This document shows, piece by piece, positions 35,125 to 44,900 of a DNA stretch of 64,000 nt. The stretch is from positions 79,516-143,515 of the forward strand of contig PLWQ01000009.1 in NCBI GenBank assembly GCA_003165595.1, in the 5' to 3' direction. The DNA is from Fibrobacterota bacterium. Its GTDB lineage: Bacteria > Fibrobacterota > Chitinivibrionia > Chitinivibrionales > FEN-1185. The notes beneath the pieces were generated by a model. The model was not told the DNA's origin and ran no database searches. It saw nothing but the letters and a program-made list of their open reading frames with translations. Position 1 is the stretch's first letter. Each line of letters begins with the position of its first letter. The position numbers and the translations under genes were made by a program.

Positions 35125-35295
35125 TTTTGTGCAGCGTGAACGAGCACATATGCAAAGCATATGGTGTTTCTCGAAAAGAGACCACGCCCTTTTGGCGTGG
35201 TGCACAATGTTACGCTAAAGCACTAACGTGCTTTTCTTTGATTTCGGGGTTGCACCCCTCATCAAAGCCATGGCCCATGGCCGTGGTTCTTTACT
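35125..35295. repeat. REP-like structured repeat between kdpB and kdpC (copy 1)
   Basis: This 171-bp segment can form five hairpins: CATATGC aaa GCATATG, ACCACGCC ctttt GGCGTGGT, AAAGCAC taac GTGCTTT, GGGGT tgc ACCCC, and GCCATGG c CCATGGC. It matches, in inverse orientation, 62936-63061, with stems conserved while loops differ. It sits inside the kdp operon just upstream of kdpC. Confidence 0.8.
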
Positions 35296-35312
35296 GGAAA
35301 GGAATTCTCATT

Positions 35313-36320
35313 ATGATAAAGAACATTTCGAGAACCGCACTGCTCATCGCATTAGCCATTGGCATCTGTTGCGTTCTGTATCCTGCTCTGCTCTGGGGAG
35401 TAGGCAAGGTATTCTTTCCCTTCCAGGCAGGCGGAAGCGTTATCTACGGTCCCGGCAAAGAACCGGTCGGGTCCGAGCTCATTGCCCAGCCGTTTACACA
35501 AGACCAATACTTCCAGCCGCGTCCTTCTGCCGCATCATACAACGCAGCGGCATCGGCGTCGGCCGCGCTGGCGGCGTCGAACTACGCGCTCAGAAGCCGG
35601 GTGGCAAGCGTGTTGGGCCCCATCGTCAGGTACAAAAGCGGACCTCGGGCCGGGCAGCTTGTTGCTCCGGACATTGAACATTGGTTTCAGAAAGACACGT
35701 TTGGGGGAGCGCCGTCGATTGTTTCGCAATGGGCCACGGCCCACGGCGGCCTTGCGCAGGCCTGGGTTTCCGCGGACTCCAGCCACGCTCGTTATGTAAA
35801 CAAATGGGCGGCTTCACATTTTTTGGACGTGGCGCAGTTCGTCAAGCAAAATCCGGGAACGCCAAAGCCGGGGGCGGCGGATCTTGCCGTAGCATTTTTT
35901 ACGTCGTTTTCAAAGGAGAATCCGGGAAAGTTTCCCGGGGTCGTTTCGCAGGCAGGCGCGGCGGCCGCCGAAATGGGCCCCGTAAACCAGGGAACGGACA
36001 TTCAATCGACATTCTTTGACATGTGGCGGCAGGACAACCCGGACATCGATCTTGAAGCAGTGCCCGGCGACATGGTGACGACGTCCGCGTCCGGGCTCGA
36101 CCCGCACATCACATTCGAAAACGCGGAATTCCAGGTTGATCGGGTTGCATCAAAATGGGCGCAGCTCTCGCATCTGGACCAGACGCAAGTGCGGGAGCAA
36201 ATCCGGCGCATTTTGGAAGCAAATGCATTTTTGCCGTTGAGGGGCCTGGCCGGCGACAAGATGATTAATGTCCTCAAAGTAAATATTCAACTTCAGCGTC
36301 GGTTCGCGCCGGCTTTGTAG
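35313..36320 (+). CDS. kdpC: KdpC, long variant
   Basis: The 335-aa protein has the KdpC N-terminal membrane helix (NISRTALLIALAIGICC), the PFQAGGSVI and IAQPF segments, and the conserved end GDMVTTSASGLDPHIT to QVREQIRR and LRGLAGDKMINVLKVN. It is about 145 residues longer than the E. coli form because of an insert at about 110-245 (HWFQKDTFGGAPSIVSQWA, KPGAADLAVAFFTSFSKE). Long KdpC proteins occur in several phyla, so the insert is probably a lineage trait. The ATG at 35313 follows GGAAAGGAA and excludes repeat-derived sequence. Confidence 0.9.
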   Translation: MIKNISRTALLIALAIGICCVLYPALLWGVGKVFFPFQAGGSVIYGPGKEPVGSELIAQPFTQDQYFQPRPSAASYNAAASASAALAASNYALRSRVASVLGPIVRYKSGPRAGQLVAPDIEHWFQKDTFGGAPSIVSQWATAHGGLAQAWVSADSSHARYVNKWAASHFLDVAQFVKQNPGTPKPGAADLAVAFFTSFSKENPGKFPGVVSQAGAAAAEMGPVNQGTDIQSTFFDMWRQDNPDIDLEAVPGDMVTTSASGLDPHITFENAEFQVDRVASKWAQLSHLDQTQVREQIRRILEANAFLPLRGLAGDKMINVLKVNIQLQRRFAPAL

Positions 36321-36342
36321 CCGATGCGGGAGGTGAGGTATC

Positions 36343-37137
36343 ATGAACTTCATTCGTAACCATCGGAACAATCTCATTCGATTCGGAAAAATTCTTGGCT
36401 TTGCCGCGGCGATCCTGCTCGCTACAAAACTAACGCTGATGTTCGGCAGCATAGCAAACGCATCGACGAGCGCCTTTAGCTTTCTCGTCATAGTTCTTCT
36501 GAGTGCCTTTTTCGGCGATCTCTTTGTGGCAATAACCACCTCTCTGGTGGCCACGCTCTGTTTTGACTACTTCTATTTGCCGCCGGTCGGAACGTTCACC
36601 ATTACCGCTTTTCCCGATTGGATCTCGCTGGCGACTTTCCTTCTTGCTTCCGTTATCACAAGCCATCTCACTGCGCTGGCGGCCGAAAATAGAAGGAAAT
36701 CAAACGACTTGAGCGGCACTTTGGCGAAATTGGAGGAATTTGGAAGGTGGCTTTTGGCCGAGCCGCAAGAGCAACTCACCCTCACGACAATTGCCCAAAA
36801 GACACTCACGATGTTCTCGTTGGAATACTGCTCCATCCACGTTTACGGTGAGGGGAAGTGGCAGCATTTTTCCGGAACAGCGGCACCCAGGATTTCCGAA
36901 GAGGTCGAGAACCGGCTGAGGATTCTCCAAGACCATTCGAGAAACTTGAGCGAATTGGCGGACGAAAACATGTTGGGGGTGAGATACGCGCAGATAATCA
37001 AGGGCTCTTCGACGCTTGCAATACTGGCTGTCAAGAGCGAAACGTTGCCTGCCGAAGCAATCGGAACAATAGCCTACATGATCGGCGTGCAGCTCTCCGC
37101 AATCATGGTTGCAGAGCACAAACAGCCGCCGACATAA
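36343..37137 (+). CDS. DUF4118/GAF membrane protein (KdpD-like middle part)
   Basis: The 264-aa protein has four membrane helices in its first 115 residues with the DUF4118 signature (AFFGDLFVAITTSLVATLCFD, YFYLPPVGTFTI), a short coiled coil, and a GAF-like domain (about 130-255). This is the layout of the middle of KdpD without the N-terminal KdpD domain and without a kinase. It lies 22 bp after kdpC and before kdpD, so it may interact with KdpD or sense conditions for the pump. Its stop codon abuts the MITE-like element at 37138. Confidence 0.85.
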   Translation: MNFIRNHRNNLIRFGKILGFAAAILLATKLTLMFGSIANASTSAFSFLVIVLLSAFFGDLFVAITTSLVATLCFDYFYLPPVGTFTITAFPDWISLATFLLASVITSHLTALAAENRRKSNDLSGTLAKLEEFGRWLLAEPQEQLTLTTIAQKTLTMFSLEYCSIHVYGEGKWQHFSGTAAPRISEEVENRLRILQDHSRNLSELADENMLGVRYAQIIKGSSTLAILAVKSETLPAEAIGTIAYMIGVQLSAIMVAEHKQPPT

Positions 37138-37401
37138 GGGGACCTCTAGAAATTCATCCGATGTCATTGCGAGGAGCAAAGCGACGAAGCAATCGCCTCT
37201 AATTCCTTTCAAAAACGCGAGATTCGCTTTGCGGCTACTCCTGTAGCGCTGTATGCAGTCCTAGTCGTGGTGCTTCGCTTGGTTCACGCTTCGCCTCCAG
37301 CTTCGCGCCCGTAGGGCGCACTTCGTGCGTGGTCTCCGCACGTCCTGTGCTACGGCTCGCTCGCAATGACAAACCGCGTTTTTGAATTTATAGAGGTCCC
37401 C
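37138..37401. mobile_element. MITE-like element with 19-bp inverted ends
   Basis: The left end GGGGACCTCTAGAAATTCA (37138-37156) and right end TGAATTTATAGAGGTCCCC (37383-37401) are inverted repeats with one mismatch. Inner ends TGTCATTGCGAGGAGC and GCTCGCTCGCAATGACA are also inverted, suggesting a nested element. It encodes no protein. Another copy lies at 59924-60100 and an end at 1-19. It separates the DUF4118 gene from kdpD. Confidence 0.7.
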
Positions 37402-37577
37402 ATAGGTACGGCCGCAAAAGCCATCAAAGGCATCTGGTAATGGATTGAAGTGGTTTTGTGCCACGGAAGATACTATTTATTAGCAACGACCCCCGGTGGA
37501 CAACGAGAGGCGGGTGCGGTTGGCCCAATGGGATCAATCGCCTGCCTCATGATTGGGTTTGACAGGACATACGCACG

Positions 37578-40274
37578 ATGAGCGAACCAGACCGCCCGAA
37601 TCCCGACGCCCTGCTCGCCTCCATACAAAGAAACGAACGTGCTAAATTGCGCGGCACACTTAAGATTTTTTTCGGAATGTGCCCCGGCGTGGGAAAGACA
37701 TTTGCCATGCTCAAGGCCGCACAGTCGTTCAAGGCGAAGGGCGTTTCCGTCGCGGTCGGAATCGTGGAGACTCACGGACGCGAAGAAACGGAATCGCTGC
37801 TTTCAGGACTTGTCGTCATCCCGCGGCTTCACGTAAACTACAAAGGTAAGGAGCTGAGCGACCTGGACCTGGACGCGGTGCTTGCCGCGCGGCCGGGGTA
37901 TGTGCTTGTGGACGAGCTCGCGCACACCAATGCCGAAGGCATGCGCCATTCCAAGCGATTCCAGGACGTCCTCGAATTGCTTGACAATGGGATAAACGTG
38001 CTCGCCACGCTCAACGTGCAGCACGTGGAAAGCCTCGTGGATTCGGTGCGCCAGATTACCGGCGTCACGGTGCGCGAAACGGTGCCGGACAGCGTTCTTG
38101 ACCTGGCGGACGAAATAGAGCTCGTTGATCTTCCGCCCGACGAACTTCTGGCTCGCCTCAGGGAAGGCAAAGTGTATACCGCGGAGCGTTCCGAAGCCGC
38201 GGCAAAGCATTTCTTCCAGAAAGGCAACCTCACCGCGCTCCGGGAGATTGCGCTTCGCAAAACCGCCGACCGGGTCAACCTCCAACTCAAAGATTACATG
38301 CAGGAGAACCGGATTGTTGGGCCGTGGAAGACGGTGGAGCGGCTGATGGTTGCGGTCGGGCCGAGCCCGTATTCGGAGCAGCTCATCCGCTGGACGCGGC
38401 GCATTGCGGCCACCATGGAGGCGCCGTGGATTGCCGTATACGTCCAGGCATCCCGCCCGCTTCCCGAAATGGCCGAAAAGCGGCTCAAGAAGAACATTGC
38501 GCTCGCCCAGGAACTGGGCGCGACTTTATTGACTACCGCAGACGACGACATAGCGCAGGCGCTCCTGAGGGTCGCGCGCCAGAACAACGCGACGCAGATT
38601 GTCATCGGCAAGTCGATGACAAATCCGATAATCGATCTCGTCCATGGCGGGTCGTTGGTCAATAAGCTGATCCGCGATAGCGGAGCAATCGACATCTATG
38701 TCGTAAAGAGCGATGCCGGAGCCCCGCCAAAAAAGCCCTTCCAAAACCGAGGGTCTGCCGGCGCGTCGTCCCGGCAGCGTGACTACGTCGTTTCGGGCGT
38801 CGCGGTTGGCGCAGCCACCGCAGCCTGCTTTCTTGCGTCGTCGTACATTGACTACCGATCGGTGGGAATGTTTCTCCTTTTTATTATTTCGCTGCTTTCG
38901 CTTTTTGTGGGACGCGGACCGCTTTTTACCGCCGCAGCCTTGAGTGCGATCTTCTGGGACTTCTTCTTTATCCCTCCGCTTTTCACTTTTTCAATTTCAC
39001 ACCCGTCCGATGTTCTGCTGGTGTCTCTGTATTTTATTGTCGCACTCGTGAGCGGCACGCTCACATCCCGTATCAGGACAAAGGAAACGATTGTGCGCCG
39101 GCGTGAACGCCACACCTCCGCGCTATACTCTTTTGTCAATGCTCTCGCGTCCGCCGAAACCATAGACGACATCGCGCGTGTCGGCATGGAAAATATGACG
39201 ACTGCTTTTGCCACCCGTGCCGCATTGTTCCTGCCGGAAACGGGCGAGTCGATCGGACGGGACCCGCATCCGTTAAGTACGTTCACCCCCGACACCGACA
39301 AGGAGTGGAGCGTCGCCGAATGGGTTTTCTCCAACAAGAAACCAGCCGGACACGCCACGGCAACGCTCCCGTTCGCAACGGCAGCATATTATCCCTTGCT
39401 GATGCATGGGCTGTGCAGGGGAGTGGTCGGGCTTGTTTCGTCCGGTGCACGGGAAATGCCGGTGGAACAGGAGGGCCTGCTGATGATGTTCCTGCACCAA
39501 TGGGCCTTTGCTTTGGACCGGGCAGTTCTTCGGGAGGAGGCGGCGAGAACGAGACTGCTTGAGGAGTCCGAGCGCCTGAACAAGACCCTTCTCAATTCTA
39601 TTTCGCACGAATTGCGTACCCCGCTGGCTGCGATTACCGGCGCATCAAGCAGTCTGATGGAACCCGCGGTGGCAAAAGACACGGTTGCTCGCGACGTTCT
39701 TGTCGGAGACATCCGGGCGGCTTCTTCCAGGTTGAACAGACTTGTCGAAAATCTGCTCGACATGACGCGGATCGAATCGGGGAGCCTGACAATAGCGAAG
39801 GACTGGTGCGACGTCCACGACATCATCAATTCGGTGCTCAGCGGACTTTCCGAGGAGCTTTCGCGATACACCGTGCGGGTGTCGATTGACGATAATTTGC
39901 CTCTGGTAAAGCTTGACGGAATTATTGTGGAACAGGTGCTTTCCAATATCATTCTCAATGCCGCGCAATACACTCCGCCCGGAACCACAATCCAAATCAG
40001 GTCTCTCTTCGAAACTTCCATGCTGGTATTTGCGATAGAAGACGAAGGCCCCGGGCTGCCCGAAGAATCGATAGGCCGGATTTTCGACAAATTCTACAGA
40101 GTTCCCGGCACGAAAGCCGGCGGCACGGGGCTGGGATTGTCTATTGTAAAAGGATTCGTCGAGCTGCACGGCGGGTCGGTGGAGGCCGCAAACCGGGCAA
40201 ACAAAGGGGCTCGGTTCCTGATTCGGATTCCTGTCGAGCACAAGCCGTTTTCCGACGATGAGGAGGCGTCTTGA
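37578..40274 (+). CDS. kdpD: KdpD sensor histidine kinase
   Basis: The 898-aa kinase senses potassium limitation. It has the KdpD N-terminal domain with Walker A GMCPGVGKT (33-41; Cys replaces the common Ala) and VLVDELAHTNAEGMRHSKR, a universal-stress-like domain (about 250-375), four DUF4118 membrane helices (about 405-500), a GAF-like region, phosphoacceptor H677 in ISHELRTPLAAITG, and a GHKL ATPase (NIILNAAQY, DEGPGL, GTGLGLSIVKG). It overlaps kdpE by one base (TGATG). Confidence 0.96.
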   Translation: MSEPDRPNPDALLASIQRNERAKLRGTLKIFFGMCPGVGKTFAMLKAAQSFKAKGVSVAVGIVETHGREETESLLSGLVVIPRLHVNYKGKELSDLDLDAVLAARPGYVLVDELAHTNAEGMRHSKRFQDVLELLDNGINVLATLNVQHVESLVDSVRQITGVTVRETVPDSVLDLADEIELVDLPPDELLARLREGKVYTAERSEAAAKHFFQKGNLTALREIALRKTADRVNLQLKDYMQENRIVGPWKTVERLMVAVGPSPYSEQLIRWTRRIAATMEAPWIAVYVQASRPLPEMAEKRLKKNIALAQELGATLLTTADDDIAQALLRVARQNNATQIVIGKSMTNPIIDLVHGGSLVNKLIRDSGAIDIYVVKSDAGAPPKKPFQNRGSAGASSRQRDYVVSGVAVGAATAACFLASSYIDYRSVGMFLLFIISLLSLFVGRGPLFTAAALSAIFWDFFFIPPLFTFSISHPSDVLLVSLYFIVALVSGTLTSRIRTKETIVRRRERHTSALYSFVNALASAETIDDIARVGMENMTTAFATRAALFLPETGESIGRDPHPLSTFTPDTDKEWSVAEWVFSNKKPAGHATATLPFATAAYYPLLMHGLCRGVVGLVSSGAREMPVEQEGLLMMFLHQWAFALDRAVLREEAARTRLLEESERLNKTLLNSISHELRTPLAAITGASSSLMEPAVAKDTVARDVLVGDIRAASSRLNRLVENLLDMTRIESGSLTIAKDWCDVHDIINSVLSGLSEELSRYTVRVSIDDNLPLVKLDGIIVEQVLSNIILNAAQYTPPGTTIQIRSLFETSMLVFAIEDEGPGLPEESIGRIFDKFYRVPGTKAGGTGLGLSIVKGFVELHGGSVEAANRANKGARFLIRIPVEHKPFSDDEEAS

Positions 40275-40966
40275 TGCCGGAAGGTAAAAGAATACTTGTT
40301 GTTGATGACGAGATCCACATCAGGCGGTTCCTTAAGGTAACGCTTGAGGCCAACGGATATCATGTGCTTGAGGCGTCGACCGCCAAGGATGGAATTTACA
40401 AAGCTGCGACTGACCGTCCGGACGCCATTGTTCTTGATCTTGGACTGCCGGACATGGATGGCGGCGCCGTTCTTAAGCAGGTGAGGGAATGGAGCGCGGT
40501 TCCCGTCATTATCCTTTCCGTGCGGGACGACGAAAAGGGTAAGGTCGCGGCGCTTGATGCCGGGGCGGACGACTATGTGGTAAAGCCGTTCGGCGTCAAC
40601 GAGTTGATTGCACGGCTCAGGGTCGCCCTGCGCCATGGCCTCGATGGGGCCGATGATATAAAGGAATTCGAGAACGGTGAATTATTTGTTGACCTTGTAA
40701 ACCGGATAGTGAAGGTGGGCGGTTTGCCGGTGAAACTTACCGCGACGGAATACTCTCTCTTGATCCAATTCGTCAAGAACGCCGGGAAAGTTCTAACCCA
40801 CCGGCACCTCATGAGAGAAATATGGGGGCCATACCGGGAAGACGAAACCCAATACCTGCGTGTCTACGTTGCCCAGCTCAGGAAGAAACTTGAGACCGAT
40901 CCCGCGCGGCCAAAACTGTTCATCACCGAATCCGGAGTCGGATACCGGATGCCGGTTGCTGAATGA
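40274..40966 (+). CDS. kdpE: KdpE response regulator
   Basis: The 230-aa OmpR-type regulator has a receiver (D11/D12, phospho-Asp D55 in IVLDLGLPDMDG, Lys in VVKPF) and a winged-helix DNA-binding domain (about 130-228; LTATEYSLLIQFVKNAGKVL, GYRMPV). It activates the kdp genes after phosphotransfer from KdpD. The ATG at 40274 overlaps the kdpD stop. Confidence 0.96.
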   Translation: MPEGKRILVVDDEIHIRRFLKVTLEANGYHVLEASTAKDGIYKAATDRPDAIVLDLGLPDMDGGAVLKQVREWSAVPVIILSVRDDEKGKVAALDAGADDYVVKPFGVNELIARLRVALRHGLDGADDIKEFENGELFVDLVNRIVKVGGLPVKLTATEYSLLIQFVKNAGKVLTHRHLMREIWGPYREDETQYLRVYVAQLRKKLETDPARPKLFITESGVGYRMPVAE

Positions 40967-41004
40967 ACATAGTCGCCGAACGGAAAACCGTTCAATTCGA
41001 TCGC

Positions 41005-41306
41005 TTATTTGAACACCTCAAACGGCACCGAATCCTTGATCTGATCCCCTAAGCTCGCATAGATATCTGTCCACTTCACCCCATCCAGCACATCGGCATC
41101 CTTGCTGAGCCTGCAATTGATTCGTGTGAGAGTGTAATTGCCTGCACGCTGGATGAACAGGTACCGTTGCCTGTGGAAGTACCGGTTATAAGGTCGAATA
41201 CTTCGCTGCACCTTTTGCGGAGAACTTCTTCGAAGTGGGCGAGGACCGTGGCCGGGATGATGCCTTTGAGGCCGCCGCCGTCTATTTGTAATATCTTCTT
41301 TGACAT
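41005..41306 (-). pseudogene. Patatin-like phospholipase remnant with internal deletion
   Basis: From 41306 downwards the frame encodes a patatin N-terminus: ILQIDGGGLKGIIPATVLAH (oxyanion-hole DGGGxKG) and FDLITGTSTG (GxSxG nucleophile elbow), ending near 41169. The frame then shifts. A different frame continues with YLFIQRAGNYTLTRI to DSVPFEVFK and a stop at 41005, which could be the original C-terminus. The whole middle of the enzyme (about 250 residues in intact relatives, including the catalytic Asp) is missing. Confidence 0.65.
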
Positions 41307-41923
41307 TTGGAAATTCCTTTCTGGATTCGTTCCAGGAACGTTACAGTACTTAGGTGGCTCCCCTCTCCTTGTGGGAGAGGGGCAGGGGGTGAGGTCGCGA
41401 ATGCGGAAGCCACGATTCAATCGTTAGCCTTCGCACAGACGGAGCCGGGAGGGTCGCCCCCCGGCACGCACGACCAGAACAGTCGGGGCCTTCCGCCCCG
41501 AACCCCGACCAAAGAGTGGTCAGCAGCAACCACTCCTTGGAACCACGTGCCGCCCCGCAGTGGCGCTTGACCGCCGCGCACGAGCCAGGGCTTGCGGAAC
41601 AATGGAAACACATTGTAAAGCCTTTCCCTTGCGGGAAAGGCAGGACTCGTCCTCGCCCCACACCGAAGAAAACAACCGATTTCTGTAAGGTTCATTACAA
41701 GGGGAAACCACTTTCGGGCTCGCGTGCGTCTGCGCCACTGAGGGGGAAGAAAAGAAAGTCAAGTCCAAACCGCGCAGGCTGCTATTGACAATTGGCAGTC
41801 AACCCTCTGCGCCGCGCCAGAGCGGACCGGCAACGGGGCCGACAGCCGACGGACCTTGGAAGCACCCGAAGGGGTGGCACGGAGCGAGGGGGACGCCGAT
41901 TCCGTTGCCTTTGCATCCGGCAA
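41307..41923. repeat. Repeat island downstream of the C25 gene
   Basis: No gene is seen in 617 bp. It holds a CCCTCTCC-type hairpin (41351-41395), a 26-bp motif (41442-41468, GAGCCGGGAGGGTCGCCCCC...) repeated at 46277-46304 and inversely at 55327-55352, and a roughly 115-bp repeat (41644-41757) recurring directly at 46605-46723. Confidence 0.7.
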
Positions 41924-44900
41924 TTATCTGGGCGGATTGATGGCCAGCTTCTCTATCGGGCTCTTCACCATCTGCTGCTGGATCCTGTCTTCCGCATACA
42001 TCTGATACAAGTATACCCCCGGCGCAAGCCTGTTCCCGAAACCGTCCCTTCCGTCAAACAGCTCTCCGCGGCTCACGTTGTTCAACACGCGGACAAGACG
42101 TCCGGAAAGCGTGAAAAGCCGGACCGTCACAACCACCTCGTCCTGGGTCGTTTGGGTAATTGTTTTGGAAAGATCGTAGTAAAAACTGCATGTCTGGCCC
42201 ATGCGCATCGGGTTCGGATAAGTAAAAACATGATAGAGAGCAAGCGCCTCGTCCGTGGTGACCACAAGCGTCACGCTCCTTTTTGCCACGTTTCCCAGCA
42301 AATCCTCGGCAGTGATGTTTACCGAGTACGAGCCCGGCGCCATCGCTCCCTGGTCGAAAGTCCAGTCCGCGGTTCCCCGCCGGTAGTCGCCCTGGGCAAA
42401 CTGGAATTTACTGTTGACGCTGGTGCGCGTCACTATGCCGGGAACCTCGAACGTTATACCTTCGTTGGGCCCTGTAGACACCGCGTCGATGCCGCTGGAA
42501 TCAAACATCACAATCTCCATGGTGACGGGAAGCGTGACCGTAAGCTTGTCCGTTGAGGATGCTCCCGCACTCAACGCGGACGACGACGTCGCGCCTTGGT
42601 ACACCGGGCGCACCGAGATGCTGGGGCCGACGGTGTCCGTTATTTTTGTCGAGGCAAACCCGTCAAAGAGAAAACCGCTGCGGCACCCGAGTGCGAGGCT
42701 GTCGCTTGCCCATGCGTATGCGGTGAGCCGCACGCCGGGGGCATTGAACTTGACGTTCTTAGGAAGCAGGATGCTTTGCTGGAAATTCCCATTTGTGATT
42801 ACCGTCTGGCCGGCGAATATCGGAGTACCCGGCATGGAGTAGGTTACTCCTTTGTCCCATTGTCCGTTGTCCTTGCTCCCGGTTGTATAGGCGGGGTTGA
42901 ATATGCTTATCTGGACTTTGGCCGTCCCGCCCGATCCGAACCTGGCGTCCACAGTACCGTCGGGGTTGGTAATTGCGCCCCGAATGGTCACCTGCTGCAA
43001 CGCCTTGAGGGTATCGTTCAAGGGGGTACCGTGGTTGTCGGCGATGGAAAGAGACATCTTGTGCCCCGACTGAACCAGTTGAAGCGACGGATCTCCCAAA
43101 TACGAGTACACCTTTTCGTTATAGTCCTGGACTATGCCTTTTGCAACCGCAATTGCTTGCCCGAGCGTCCTGCCGCCGGTATCCGAGGTGTCGAAGATAA
43201 ACGAAAAGAAGTTCTGCGCGAGCATCTCGTTGTCGCCGGAGAACGTTTCGCGCGTGGCCGAGATGGTTGCAATAGCTGCGCTGGCGGGCGCCAGCACACA
43301 GCATTCGGACAGGCATCTCGAGGTTCCGGGCTGGTCGAACATGCCCACCGAACACGAAAACGAGGTTATCACCGGATACTGTCCCGTGTTGTGCAGGTTG
43401 CCGATGTCCTCCGGCATAAAAATGTGTTCGTCGGCCCACACATTGGGGGCTCCGTGTCCGAACCAGTTGACATAGGCAACTCCGTTGTTGATGTCGTTGA
43501 GAAGCGCCTGCTTTGCCTCGGGCTTTTCGTGCTGGACGTCATACGGGTATTCGAACTCGTTTACCTTCTCAACGTCGATTGCCGGACGCAAATTTCCCAC
43601 GATCGTATTGATGAGTTCGGACGAAAGGAGGTGCCCGGTGCCGATCGGGTCTACCAGGATGCCCTGCTGGTCGTCGTCGTTCACCAGACACATGCGGTTA
43701 CGCCAGGCGCCGAAATCCGCTCCTTTGGACGGGTTCTCGATTTGAATGATCTTGTTGACAACCTGCGACGCTTCCTGGGACGTCCTGCAGGGAATGCGGC
43801 CCAGAAAAAGATCCGGCGTGGACGCGCTGCTGTTTACGTTGTCGGCCGAATCCAGGTACACAAAGAAATCCTCAACGCACGTGTTGTTGAACTCCGCGAC
43901 CGGCATAAAGCTTGTCTCCTGCGTTGCAATGTTCCGGTAGTCGTAGTGACCGGAGCCCATGAGCACAACGTAGTCGAAGGAAACGTTCCATTGGGAACGG
44001 ACGTAGTCGCGGATATATTCCAGACAATTGCGAAGCGCCGAAGGATCCTTGTTGCCGCCCGAGAATTGGTCGTAGATATCGGAAATTGAAATAACCTTCG
44101 GGTTTGCAAATTGTCCCGTGGCCGCCTTTTCTACCGCCAGGTTCTGGGCGGGAACAATGAAATCCGGATGCGTTACAACCAGATAGTCTATCTCCGGGGG
44201 TACCGCGGGGCTGCGCAAGTCCCTCACCGTGAAATCCGAATTGCTCCTTGGCCCGACAGGGGAAAGTACTACCGAACTTCCCATCGCCTGCTGCGTGCAC
44301 ACATAATACCGCAGTCCGATGCCTGCAGTGTCGGTCCACTCGTAGGCGCCGCCGCCTCTCACGGTGTCGAGGAGCATCATCGAACCGTCGTCGTTGCCTA
44401 TTCTTATGATGTAAACCAGCGCCGCGGGAAGCCCCGACAAAACGTAGTGCGCCATTCCCGGGGTTTCGGGTGAAAAAATGGTCATTGACGACCTGTTCGT
44501 CATGTCCAGCTTTTGCCAAGACTTAATCTCCACTTGATCCAGTTCCACGGTGTCGCCGACGCCCGTATTTGCCGTGAATACCATGTTGTGGCCCGGGCTA
44601 TAGGTAAACGGGACCCATGCGCCGCTCTGGCATCCGTCGCAGACAGACGCGCCGCCGAAACCCATCCCCAATGCGGGGTAGTGATTTATTGCGGGATGAA
44701 TGTTGCAAATCACCTGCACGCTGCATGGTTGGGCCGGGTCTGCATTGGGGAGAAGAAGCGTGTCGACGGCGTCGGAGGGTACGGAAAAAGACTGTGCGTA
44801 TGAGGTCAACCTCGTCCAGCCCCATTCGAGACCTCCGTTGGTCTGCGTGATGGACGGCCACACGGATTTCTTGAAAAGAATATGATTTTGAAATGATGTG

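Noticed and set aside
35106-35312. N-terminal extension of KdpC
   Set aside because: It is translated REP-like repeat; the membrane helix and ribosome site place the start at 35313.
42596-44089. 497-codon open frame on the + strand
   Set aside because: It is antisense to the C25 peptidase, whose motifs and signal peptide are clear; composition is that of a shadow frame.
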